In this document: positions 35,193-42,921 of the stretch, in pieces
How positions within the stretch are numbered: position 1 is the first letter of the stretch
Layout: the number at the start of each line of letters is the position of its first letter
DNA from: Streptomyces actuosus
Lineage (GTDB): Bacteria; Actinomycetota; Actinomycetes; Streptomycetales; Streptomycetaceae
Direction: 5' to 3'
Assembly (NCBI RefSeq): GCF_016921115.1
Contig: NZ_JAFFZS010000001.1
Span: 310,001 to 374,000 of the forward strand
DNA length: 64,000 bases
Notes under the pieces: generated by a model
What the model saw: only the letters and a program-made list of their open reading frames with translations
Databases searched by the model: none
What the model was told of the DNA's origin: nothing
Program-made: the position numbers and the translations under genes

Positions 35193-35282
35193 GACCCGTC
35201 GAACGAGCGCGCGACCGGCCGGGACGCATCCGCGGCCACGGCGCGGGGCACGGGGCGCGAGGCACGGACCGGAGGCAGAGAG

Positions 35283-38012
35283 ATGACGGTGCGTTCGAGT
35301 TCCGCGGGAGACCGGCCCCGGGCTTCGCAGGACGAGTGGTACGCGCACGCCCCCGAGGAGGTCCTGGCGGCGTTCGACGTGGATCCGGCGGTCGGTCTCT
35401 CCACGGCACGGGCCGAGCAACTCTTGGCCTCGCACGGCCCGAACGCGCTGCCCGAGGAGAAGCGGCCTCCGGCCTGGCGCCGGTTCCTCGCGCAGTACCG
35501 CAGTTACATGCAGATCGTCCTCGTGGCCGCGGCGGTCGTGTCGCTGTTCGTCCAGGAGTGGGCCACCGCGATCCTGCTGTTCGTCCTGACCCTGCTGAAC
35601 GCGGTCGTGGGTCTGCGCCAGGAGGGCAAGGCCGAGAGCGCGATGAACGCGCTGCAGTCGATGATGAAGGCGACGGCGCGGGTGCGCAGGGACGGCGCGG
35701 AGGCCGAGATCCCCGCCGAACGGATCGCCGTCGGCGACATCGTGCTCATCGCCGCCGGGGACCAGGTCGCGGCCGACGGACGCATCATCGAGGCCAGTGC
35801 CCTGCAGATCGACGAGTCGGCGCTCACCGGCGAGAGCGTCCCCGCCACGAAGGACGCCGGCACGTCGGCGGGCCCCCTCCCCTCGCCCGGCGACCGGACG
35901 AACATGGCGTTCAAGAACACCCCGGTCACCCACGGCAGCGGCGTACTCGTCGTCACCGCGACCGGCGCCACGACCGAACTCGGCAAGATCTCCGGGATGC
36001 TGTCGGCCACCGAGAAGGAAGTACCGCCGCTCACCAAGGAGCTCGACACCCTGACGCTGTGGATCATCGGGGCTGCGGTCCTGACCATGATCGTGATGTT
36101 CGCCCTGGGACGGCAACGGGACCAGGCTTGGGACGTCCTGTTCGTCAGCGCGGTCTCGCTGGCCATCGCGGCCATCCCCGAGGCCCTGCCGACCGTGACG
36201 CAGGCGATCCTGTCCGTCGGCAGCCTCAACCTGGCGGAGCGGAACGCCATCGTCAAGGAGTTGCCGTCGGTCGAGACCCTGGCCTTCACCTCGGCGATCA
36301 ACTCGGACAAGACCGGCACCCTGACCATGAACCAGATGACCGCCGTCGAAGTCGTCAGTCCCACAGACCGGTACACCGTCTCGGGTACGGGCTACGGGCT
36401 CGGCGGGAGGATCCACCACGCCGCGGGCACGTCGGGTTCCGCCGCGGGCGTCGAGGACGCGATCTTGCCGTACGTGATGGCCAGCGACGCGAAGTTGGTG
36501 GACGGAGAGGTGGTGGGCGATCCCACCGAGGGCGCCCTGCTGGTGCTCGCGCACAAGGCCGGGCTGGACATCGACGCCACCCGCGAAGCCCTCCCCCGGC
36601 TCGCCACGCTGCCGTTCGACCCGGACTACAAGCTGATGGCCACCTTCAACCGAACGATCGGCGCCTCCGGACGGCCGGTCGTCCGGTGCTTCGTCAAAGG
36701 CGCGGTCCCGGCCGTGGTGGCACGGGCAGCCACCGCGCTCGCGGCAGGCGAGACCGTCCCGTGGAACGCCGAACTGATCGCGCGCGCCGACGCACAGACC
36801 CGGCGAATGGGCGGCGAGGGACGCCGGGTGATGGCCGCGGCCGTCCGTGATCTGGACCCGTCCGGCTTCGACCCGGACGGCGACCTGCTCGCGTACGTCA
36901 CCGAGCTGCGGATGACCAGTCTCGTCGGCATGGTCGATCCGCCCCGCGAGGACGCCAAGGCAGCCGTGGCCGGCGCGCAGGCGGGACACATCCGGGTCCG
37001 CATGGTGACCGGTGACGACGTCACCACCGGTGCGGCGATCGCCCGGCAGCTCGGCATCCCCGGCGAGGCGGTCCTCGGCGCCGACTTCGCCGCCATGAGC
37101 GAGGGCGAGCGACTCGCCCGCATCGACGGCATCGGTGTGGTGGGCCGCGTCGCGCCGGAGCACAAGGTGCTGCTCGCCGACACCCTCAAGAAGAAGGGGG
37201 ACGTCGTGGCGATGACCGGGGACGGCGTCAACGACGCGCCCGCCATCAAAGCCGCCGACATCGGCATCGCCATGGGCAGCGGCACGGACGTGGCGAAGAA
37301 CGCCGGTCGCATGATCCTCTCCGACGACCGCTTCGCCACCATCGTCTACGCCGTCGAACAGGGCCGGCGAATCTACGACAACCTCACCAAGTACATCCGA
37401 TTCGTCCTGCTCCTGCTCGTCGCCTTCGTCCTGACCTTCCTCGGGGCCACCGTCCTGAACATCGCCGCCGGTGAGCCCTTCACCCCACCGCAGGTGCTGT
37501 GGATCCACTTCGTGGTCAATGCCTCCTTCGGCTTCGCGCTCGGCTTCGACCGGGAGAGCCCCGGGCTCATGCGACGCAGGCCGCGTCCGCGCGGGGAGTC
37601 CGTCCTCACCCGGCCCGTACTGGTCACGGTCGGACTCGGCGGGCCGGCGATCACCGCCCTCCTGCTCGGACTGGTCAGGCTCGGTCAGGCCCGCTTCGAC
37701 AGCGTCGAGACCGGTCGGTCGATCGCCTTCACCGCGTTCGCCCTCTGCCTGATCGTGGCCGCGTTCGAATGCCGCAGCGAGACGGACTCGGTGCTGACGA
37801 CGTCCACCTTCGACAGCAGGCAGATGAACCGGGTGGCGCTGACCCAGTTCGTACTCGCGGTGCTGGTCACCCAGATGGACGCCTTCCGCCGCATCCTCGG
37901 CACGACCGCGATCAACGCGCGGCAGTTCGGCTGGGCCCTGCTGGCCGCCCTCGCGCTCCTGCTGCTGTGGGAACTGGGCAAGTTCCTGGCCCGTCGCTCA
38001 AGAGACACCTGA
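35283..38012 (+). CDS. P-type cation-transporting ATPase (P2/CtpF-like)
   Basis: A 909-residue membrane cation pump. It has an N-terminal cation-ATPase domain (about 18-80), the actuator TGES (near 183), ion-binding helix 4 with AIPEALPTV (about 298), the phosphorylation site SDKTGTLT (Asp near 343), the KGA nucleotide motif (near 470), the hinge TGDGVNDAPAIKAADIGIAMG (about 643-663) and C-terminal helices 5-10. Helix 4 and overall layout place it with the P2 Ca/Mn-type pumps; its length is near that of mycobacterial CtpF. The residue preceding the SDKTGT motif is Asn where most relatives have Cys. The ion is not determinable. Confidence 0.9.
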   Translation: MTVRSSSAGDRPRASQDEWYAHAPEEVLAAFDVDPAVGLSTARAEQLLASHGPNALPEEKRPPAWRRFLAQYRSYMQIVLVAAAVVSLFVQEWATAILLFVLTLLNAVVGLRQEGKAESAMNALQSMMKATARVRRDGAEAEIPAERIAVGDIVLIAAGDQVAADGRIIEASALQIDESALTGESVPATKDAGTSAGPLPSPGDRTNMAFKNTPVTHGSGVLVVTATGATTELGKISGMLSATEKEVPPLTKELDTLTLWIIGAAVLTMIVMFALGRQRDQAWDVLFVSAVSLAIAAIPEALPTVTQAILSVGSLNLAERNAIVKELPSVETLAFTSAINSDKTGTLTMNQMTAVEVVSPTDRYTVSGTGYGLGGRIHHAAGTSGSAAGVEDAILPYVMASDAKLVDGEVVGDPTEGALLVLAHKAGLDIDATREALPRLATLPFDPDYKLMATFNRTIGASGRPVVRCFVKGAVPAVVARAATALAAGETVPWNAELIARADAQTRRMGGEGRRVMAAAVRDLDPSGFDPDGDLLAYVTELRMTSLVGMVDPPREDAKAAVAGAQAGHIRVRMVTGDDVTTGAAIARQLGIPGEAVLGADFAAMSEGERLARIDGIGVVGRVAPEHKVLLADTLKKKGDVVAMTGDGVNDAPAIKAADIGIAMGSGTDVAKNAGRMILSDDRFATIVYAVEQGRRIYDNLTKYIRFVLLLLVAFVLTFLGATVLNIAAGEPFTPPQVLWIHFVVNASFGFALGFDRESPGLMRRRPRPRGESVLTRPVLVTVGLGGPAITALLLGLVRLGQARFDSVETGRSIAFTAFALCLIVAAFECRSETDSVLTTSTFDSRQMNRVALTQFVLAVLVTQMDAFRRILGTTAINARQFGWALLAALALLLLWELGKFLARRSRDT

Positions 38013-38032
38013 AGCCGAGAGACACCTGAAGC
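38001..38032. repeat. 15-base direct repeat at the 3' end of the ATPase gene
   Basis: AGAGACACCTGAAGC occurs at 38001-38015 and again at 38018-38032 (17-base period). The first copy contains the stop codon of the ATPase gene. It looks like a small tandem duplication. The convergent hypA stop is 44 bases away. Confidence 0.85.
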
Positions 38033-38075
38033 GTCGGCCCTTCACAGCCCGGTAGCGGAGGGGGCTGCGGCCCGG

Positions 38076-38474
38076 TCAGCCCGGTGCGTCGGCGGGCGCC
38101 GCGCCGAGGGGGCCGGGGCAGGCCGGTGCGTCGGCGAGTTCGACTCCCGTGATCTGCAGTTCCCGTCCGCTGCGGAGCCCTTCGGAAGGCCGGTCGCAGC
38201 GCGGGCACCAGAAGAACGGAGGGCTTCCCACCGGGAAGTCCTCGTCGCAGGGGCCGCAGTGGGCCACGGCGGGGATCTCCTCGACGACCAGTTCGGCCGC
38301 CGCGAGCGCCGTCCCGTCCCGGGCCACCTCGAAGGCGAAGGCCAGGGCGTCGGGGACGACCCCCGACAGTTCCCCGATGCGTACGTGCACGGCGGAGACG
38401 GGACCCGGGCCGTGGGCCCGGGCCACCTCGTCCGCCTGGTCCACGATGGCCGTGGCGATCGACAACTCGTGCAC
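38076..38474 (-). CDS. hypA: Hydrogenase nickel chaperone HypA
   Basis: A 132-residue nickel metallochaperone. The start is a GTG at 38474, giving the conserved N-terminus (M)HELSIA with the nickel-binding His2. The zinc site is CGPC (about 74-77) and CPRC (about 90-93). The last 25 residues form a variable extension. It is the last gene of the structural operon, separated from the other hyp genes, which lie on the opposite strand. It begins 5 bases after the 52-residue peptide gene, so it is translationally coupled to it. Confidence 0.93.
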   Translation of the reverse strand: MHELSIATAIVDQADEVARAHGPGPVSAVHVRIGELSGVVPDALAFAFEVARDGTALAAAELVVEEIPAVAHCGPCDEDFPVGSPPFFWCPRCDRPSEGLRSGRELQITGVELADAPACPGPLGAAPADAPG

Positions 38475-38479
38475 GGGCG

Positions 38480-38638
38480 TCACCGGGGGTGGCCGGAGCG
38501 GGACCGCACTCCGACCATCCGCCAGATCCTGATCTCCCGTACCAGCCCCGGCATCTCCCTGATCAACAGGGCCAGGGCCGCTCCTGCCAGGAGGGCCGCC
38601 TGAGCGGTCAGAACGCTCCGGCCCGTCAGCTGTGCCAT
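38480..38638 (-). CDS. 52-residue single-pass membrane peptide in the hydrogenase operon (DUF6893-like)
   Basis: A short gene with an excellent ribosome site (GAGGAG, 7 bases before the ATG at 38638) and positions consistent with co-translation: 18 bases after the 68-residue gene and 5 bases before hypA. Residues 8-25 (SVLTAQAALLAGAALALL) form one hydrophobic helix, followed by a basic amphipathic stretch MPGLVREIRIWRMVG. The pattern helix + PxLxRxxRIxRM resembles the actinobacterial DUF6893 small proteins as I remember them. Its function is unknown; it could tether the otherwise soluble hydrogenase to the membrane, which is inference. Confidence 0.7.
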   Translation of the reverse strand: MAQLTGRSVLTAQAALLAGAALALLIREMPGLVREIRIWRMVGVRSRSGHPR

Positions 38639-38656
38639 CTGTGCTCCTCGTCTGCC

Positions 38657-38863
38657 TCATCCCGGAGGGATGTTCGGCATCACCTTCAGGATCGCGTTGT
38701 GCTTCTTGCTGTGGATACCGGTGGAGCGGCGCGCGTCGGCGGTGCCGTCCTCGTGGTGCCCGGCCTGGCATGCGTAAGGCCCCTTGTTGCCCTGGTGCAG
38801 GCCGAAGACGTGGGTGGGGGTGTCCGGCTTCACATCCGGGTGTCCGACCCTGATGGTTCCCAT
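38657..38863 (-). CDS. 68-residue conserved-looking hydrogenase-operon protein of unknown function
   Basis: A small soluble protein, rich in Gly, His, Lys and Pro, without a hydrophobic segment. It has one Cys (ACQAGHH near residue 32), a central RRSTGIHSKKH and a C-terminal MPNIPPG. GGGAG precedes the ATG at 38863 at 8 bases, and the start overlaps the 3' end of the DUF5947 gene by 34 bases. I do not recognise a named family. The His-rich middle could bind metal, but that is only a suggestion. Position within the operon argues for a role in hydrogenase assembly or as a small accessory subunit. Confidence 0.7.
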   Translation of the reverse strand: MGTIRVGHPDVKPDTPTHVFGLHQGNKGPYACQAGHHEDGTADARRSTGIHSKKHNAILKVMPNIPPG

Positions 38864-39462
38864 GGAGTGCTCCCTGTGCTGGTCAGGTCCGCGAAGAACC
38901 CGTCGACTGCGGGCCACACACGCGTGCCGCCCGACAGGCCGCGCCATTCCCGCCGTACGAGGGCCACCAGGCGGAAGCAGTCGTCGACGGGGACGATCCA
39001 GTGGTGCCGGGCGTCGCGTGCGGTGTTCATCAGCAGTGCCTCGACATCGGGGGTCACGCTCTCCACCAGTGGACACCCTGCGGCTACCTCCCGCCAGGCG
39101 GAGGCCTCCACCTGCCAGCGGACCGCACCGGCCGGCCCCGGGTAGTGGGCCGTGACGGTGCCGTCGGGATGGGGCACGAAGAAGGCCAGGCCGACGGGCA
39201 CGCCCAGGGGCGCGGTGTCCAGGGGCGGCAGCCGCAGGCGGCGCTCGGGGACGAGCCGGTAGTGGCCCTCGCTCGCCTCGTCGCGCACGAACAGCAGCGC
39301 GCAGGGGCGGCACGCGCAGAGCACCTCCTGTCGCTCGCCGTCGTACACATGGCGGTGCTCCCCGGCGACGGGCGCCGCACACAGGTCGCAGCGCTCCTCG
39401 TCCGCGGCGCGCCGGTCGGCGGTCGAGCGGATGACCCGGGCGAGGGCGCCGCCCCCGGTCAC
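38830..39462 (-). CDS. DUF5947 family protein
   Basis: A 210-residue soluble protein. Residues 20-60 carry a zinc-finger-like set CDLC ... CACRPC (four or five Cys), followed by a mixed domain with RLVPERRLRLPPLD, PVGLAFFVPHPDGTVTAHYPGPAGA and VEALLMNTARDARHHWIVPVDDCFRLVALVR. These match the DUF5947 family, which I know only as a neighbour of actinobacterial hydrogenases; no function is established. The start GTG overlaps the stop codon of the NifU-like gene (GTGA). A role in cluster or metal handling during large/small subunit maturation is inference. Confidence 0.75.
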   Translation of the reverse strand: MTGGGALARVIRSTADRRAADEERCDLCAAPVAGEHRHVYDGERQEVLCACRPCALLFVRDEASEGHYRLVPERRLRLPPLDTAPLGVPVGLAFFVPHPDGTVTAHYPGPAGAVRWQVEASAWREVAAGCPLVESVTPDVEALLMNTARDARHHWIVPVDDCFRLVALVRREWRGLSGGTRVWPAVDGFFADLTSTGSTPWEPSGSDTRM

Positions 39463-40007
39463 GGCGCCCCCTGGGGCTGCGCCGCGGGCCGGGTGAGGGC
39501 GTCCAGGGGCACGAACGCCACCCCTTGCCCGGCGTCGGGTTCGCGCCGGACGTCGTCGAGTTCGGGGGCCACCGCGAGCAGCCTCTCGCGGACGGCGTCC
39601 AGCACGCCGGAGGCGGCGGAGCCGCAGCCGCCGGCGGTCAGGCGGACCCGGGCCACGCCCTCGTCCACGCCGGCCAGCTCGATGTCGCCGCCGTGCCGCC
39701 GCAGTTCGTCGCGCAGCCGTCCCACCGCGCGTTCCAGCCGGGGCAGCAGCGGCTCGGGGTGCACGTCGTGCAGGATCAGCAGGTGGCCGATGAGATCGTC
39801 GTCGGCGAGGGCCTCCGCCAGTGCCGGATCGGCGCGGTCGACGACGCGGGCCAGCGCCTCGCCGTAGACGTCGGTGAGGTCCCGTACCGCCTGCACGGCG
39901 TCCCGGGCCGTGGGTCCGGGGCTGTTCTCCAGGCGTTCCAGCAGGTCGTCGATGCGGGCCAGCCGCGCGCTGACCGCGGTGTCGTCGAGCCGCTCCGCGT
40001 CAGCCAT
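39459..40007 (-). CDS. NifU C-terminal-domain-like protein lacking the CxxC pair
   Basis: A 182-residue protein. The N-terminal 90 residues are helical (RIDDLLERLENSPG..., LIGHLLILHDVHPEPL). Residues about 90-150 match the NifU C-terminal (Nfu) fold with HGGDIELAGVDEGVARVRL. In Nfu scaffolds a GxCxxCP motif binds a transient Fe-S cluster; here the loop reads GGCGSAASG, so Cys128 is present but the second Cys is replaced. It therefore cannot bind a cluster in the usual dimeric two-Cys-per-chain manner. The ATG at 40007 overlaps the end of the large subunit gene by 8 bases, indicating co-translation. Confidence 0.8.
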   Translation of the reverse strand: MADAERLDDTAVSARLARIDDLLERLENSPGPTARDAVQAVRDLTDVYGEALARVVDRADPALAEALADDDLIGHLLILHDVHPEPLLPRLERAVGRLRDELRRHGGDIELAGVDEGVARVRLTAGGCGSAASGVLDAVRERLLAVAPELDDVRREPDAGQGVAFVPLDALTRPAAQPQGAP

Positions 40008-41793
40008 TGCCGGCACCGTAGGTCGGCGTGTGCATCGTGGTGATCTCCTTGCCCTTGCCGAGGTACATGTGGACACCGCACGGCAGGCAGGGGTCGAAGC
40101 TGCGCACGGTGCGCATGATGTCCACGCCCTTGAAGTCGTCGGGGCCGTTCTCCTCGAAGATCGGCTGGCCCTGGACGGCGTCCTCGTAGGGGCCGGGCGT
40201 GCCGAAGCTGTCGCGGGGGCTGGCGTTCCACGGGGTCGGCGGGTAGGGGTGGTAGTTCGCGATCTTCTTGTCCTTGATCACCAGGTGGTGGGAGAGGACG
40301 CCGCGCACGGCCTCGTGGAAGCCGCAGCCGATCGCCTCGTCGGGCACCTCGAAGTTCTCGAACGTCTTGACCTCGCCCGCCCGGACCAGCCCCATCGCCT
40401 TCTCCACGAAGTCGAAGGCCATCGCCGCCGCGTAGGCGACGAAGTACGGGCGGGCCCGGTCGCGCTCGATGGTGTTGCTCCAACGGGGGATCTTCCACTC
40501 CAGCGTCTGCTCGGGCAGCTTCTCGCTCCTGGGCAGAGTGATGCGGACGCTGTTCCCGGTGGCCTTGACGTACGGCGTGTCGACCAGGCCGCTCAGCGCG
40601 GTCGACCACAGCCGGGCCAGGGGGCCTCCGCCGGTGTCCAGGGCGAGGTGCTGGTCGCTCTGCTGGTGGTACCAGCGCGGGCTCATCACCCAGCTGTACT
40701 TGTCGTCGAGCTTCCGCTTCTGCGGCACCGGGACGGTGGTCTGGTTCCACGGGTGGCGCATGTCGACGGGGTTGCCCAGCGGGTCGTGGGTGACGAACGG
40801 CTCCTCGTTCGCCCAGTCCTCGTAGTAGGAGCTGCCGAGCATGATGCGCATGCCGAGGTTGATGTCGACGAGGTTGTTGGTGACGAGCTCGCCGTCGACG
40901 ACGATGCCGGGCGTGACGAACATCGCCTTGCCCCAGTCGTTCATCGTCTCGTAGCGGTAGTCGCAGACCTCGGGGTCCTGGAAGGCGCCCCAGCAGCCGA
41001 GCAGGACCCGGCGGCGGCCGACCTCCTCGTATCCGGGCAGGGCCTCGTAGAAGAAGTCGAAGACGTCGTCGTTCATGGCGACGGCCTGCTTGATGAAGTC
41101 CAGGGTCTTCATCAGCCCGGACAGGTAGTCGGTGAAGAGGGTCGGGGTCGGCACGGTGCCGACGCCTCCGGGGTACAGGGTCGACGGGTGGACGTGCCGC
41201 CCCTCCATCTTGCAGAACATCTCCCGGGTCAGCCGGCTGACCTTGAGGGCCTCCTTGTAGACCTCTCCCTCGAAGGGGTTGAACGCCCGCATGATGTCGG
41301 CGATCGTCCGGTAGCCGTGGATCTCCCCCCGGGGCGCGTCCGTGCGCTCGGCGCGGGCGAGCACGCCCGGGTTGGTCGCCTTGACCATGGCCTCGCAGAA
41401 GTCCACGAAGACCAGGTTGTCCTGGAAGATGGTGTGGTCGAACATGTACTCGGCCGCTTCGCCGAGGTTGACGATGTGCTCGGCCAGCATCGGCGGCTTG
41501 ATGCCGTAGGCCATCTGCTGCGCGTAGTTGGAGCAGGTGGTGTGGTTGTCGCCGCAGATGCCGCAGATCCGCGAGGTGATGAACCCGGCGTCACGGGGGT
41601 CCTTGCCCTTCATGAACACCGAGTAGCCCCGGAAGATGGACGAGGTGCTGTGGCACTCGACCACCTCCCGGTTGGCGAAGTCGATCTTCGTGTAGATGCC
41701 CAGGTTGCCGACGATCCGGGTGATCGGGTCCCAGGACATCTCCACGAGCTGCCCGGGTTGGCGTGTCCCGGCCCGGTCCTCGGTCTGTGTCAT
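40000..41793 (-). CDS. hhyL: [NiFe]-hydrogenase large subunit, group 1h (HhyL)
   Basis: A 597-residue catalytic subunit that oxidises H2 at a NiFe(CN)2CO centre. The N-terminal ligand motif is ITSRICGICGDNH (Cys77, Cys80) and the C-terminal one is SFDPCLPCGVHMYL (Cys569, Cys572). These L1/L2 signatures are those of the actinobacterial high-affinity group 1h (formerly group 5), which scavenges atmospheric H2 in Streptomyces spores and other dormant cells. A 22-residue peptide after the final His is expected to be removed by the maturation endopeptidase encoded at 27338. AGGAAG precedes the ATG at 41793; 39 bases separate it from the small subunit gene. Confidence 0.96.
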   Translation of the reverse strand: MTQTEDRAGTRQPGQLVEMSWDPITRIVGNLGIYTKIDFANREVVECHSTSSIFRGYSVFMKGKDPRDAGFITSRICGICGDNHTTCSNYAQQMAYGIKPPMLAEHIVNLGEAAEYMFDHTIFQDNLVFVDFCEAMVKATNPGVLARAERTDAPRGEIHGYRTIADIMRAFNPFEGEVYKEALKVSRLTREMFCKMEGRHVHPSTLYPGGVGTVPTPTLFTDYLSGLMKTLDFIKQAVAMNDDVFDFFYEALPGYEEVGRRRVLLGCWGAFQDPEVCDYRYETMNDWGKAMFVTPGIVVDGELVTNNLVDINLGMRIMLGSSYYEDWANEEPFVTHDPLGNPVDMRHPWNQTTVPVPQKRKLDDKYSWVMSPRWYHQQSDQHLALDTGGGPLARLWSTALSGLVDTPYVKATGNSVRITLPRSEKLPEQTLEWKIPRWSNTIERDRARPYFVAYAAAMAFDFVEKAMGLVRAGEVKTFENFEVPDEAIGCGFHEAVRGVLSHHLVIKDKKIANYHPYPPTPWNASPRDSFGTPGPYEDAVQGQPIFEENGPDDFKGVDIMRTVRSFDPCLPCGVHMYLGKGKEITTMHTPTYGAGNG

Positions 41794-41832
41794 GTCACTT
41801 CCTGCCCTAGCTCGTTGGGGGTGTGATGCGCC

Positions 41833-42921
41833 TCAGGCGCGCCAGTGCGGGTCGTATCCGCTGCTCAGTGCGGGCTCGTTGTGCCGCCACTTCGGTTCCC
41901 GGTTGACGGCGGCGCTGGTGATGCCGCGCATCCGCCGGATGAACGACCCGTAGGGCTTGATGAGGATCGACGACAGGCTGCCGCCCGTGGGCTCGTCCAT
42001 GAACGGCATGAAGGCGTCGGGGAAGCCCGGCATGGTGCAGCCGATGCAGATGCCTCCCACGTTGGGGCATCCGCCGACGCCGTTCATCCAGCCCCGCTTG
42101 GGGACGTTGCAGTTGACCACCGGGCCCCAGCAGCCCACCTTCACCTGGCACTTGGGGGCGTTGTAGTCCTTGGCGAAGTCGGCCTGCTCGTAGTAGGCGG
42201 CCCGGTCGCACCCCTCGTGGACGGTCCTCCCGAACAGCCACTGGGGGCGCAGCATGTGGTCGAGCGGGGGCGGCGGGGCGGCGCCGGCGGCGTGGTAGAG
42301 GACCCAGACCAGGGTCTCCATGAAGTTCTCCGGCTGGATCGGGCAGCCGGGGACGTTGACCACGGGCAGCGCGCCCTGGCTCTTGTAGTCCCAGCCCAGG
42401 TAGTCGCACAGGCCCATGGAGCCGGTGGGGTTGCCGGCCATGGCGTGGATGCCGCCGTAGGCGGCGCAGGTGCCGGCCGCGACGACCGCCCACGCCCTGG
42501 GGGCGAGCTGGTCGATCCACCAGTTGAGGGTGTGGGGTTCGCCGGTCTCGGGGTCGTTGCCGAACGACGTCCAGTAGCCGTCGCCCTCGATGATGTTCTG
42601 GTTGGGGACGGAACCCTCGATGACGAGGATGAAGGGCCCCAGTTCGCCGCGGGCCGCGGCCCGGTAGGGGGCGAGGAAGTCCTCGCCGCCCAGGCTGGGC
42701 GAGAGCACCTTGTTGTGCAGGTTCACCTTGGGCAGGCCCGGCACGAGGCCCAGGACGAGGTCCTCGATCGAGGGCTGTCCGGCGGCGGTGAGCGAGACGG
42801 TGTCGCCGTCGCAGCTCATGCCCTCCGAGATCCAGAGGATGTGGACCTCGTCGAACCCGTCGCGCTGCTCGGCGCTGCCGGTGTCCTGGCTGACGTCGGT
42901 GGTGCCGCTGTCGGTGGTCAT
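41833..42921 (-). CDS. hhyS: [NiFe]-hydrogenase small subunit, group 1h (HhyS)
   Basis: A 362-residue electron-transfer subunit. No Tat signal is present; the N-terminus is an acidic 24-residue tail, so the enzyme stays in the cytoplasm. The proximal cluster site reads SCDGD (Cys37, Asp40) where most hydrogenases have CxxC. It is completed by GTCAAYGG and VPGCPIQP. This Asp-for-Cys ligand is the feature described for the actinobacterial-type enzyme of Ralstonia. The medial and distal clusters are supplied by HEGCDR, KCQVKVGCWGPVVNC and GGCPNVGGICIGC. The start overlaps the hemerythrin stop codon (ATGA). Confidence 0.95.
   Translation of the reverse strand: MTTDSGTTDVSQDTGSAEQRDGFDEVHILWISEGMSCDGDTVSLTAAGQPSIEDLVLGLVPGLPKVNLHNKVLSPSLGGEDFLAPYRAAARGELGPFILVIEGSVPNQNIIEGDGYWTSFGNDPETGEPHTLNWWIDQLAPRAWAVVAAGTCAAYGGIHAMAGNPTGSMGLCDYLGWDYKSQGALPVVNVPGCPIQPENFMETLVWVLYHAAGAAPPPPLDHMLRPQWLFGRTVHEGCDRAAYYEQADFAKDYNAPKCQVKVGCWGPVVNCNVPKRGWMNGVGGCPNVGGICIGCTMPGFPDAFMPFMDEPTGGSLSSILIKPYGSFIRRMRGITSAAVNREPKWRHNEPALSSGYDPHWRA

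Noticed and set aside
34203..37508. 1101-codon open frame on the minus strand opposite PPK2 and the P-type ATPase
   Set aside because: It is exactly antisense to two genes with intact family motifs; its translation is low-complexity Arg/Gly/His-rich. Long antisense frames are normal at this GC content.
38062..38082. 6-base stem GGGCTG/CAGCCC between the ATPase and hypA as a terminator
   Set aside because: The stem is short and overlaps the end of the hypA coding sequence; not convincing compared with the other hairpins in this window.
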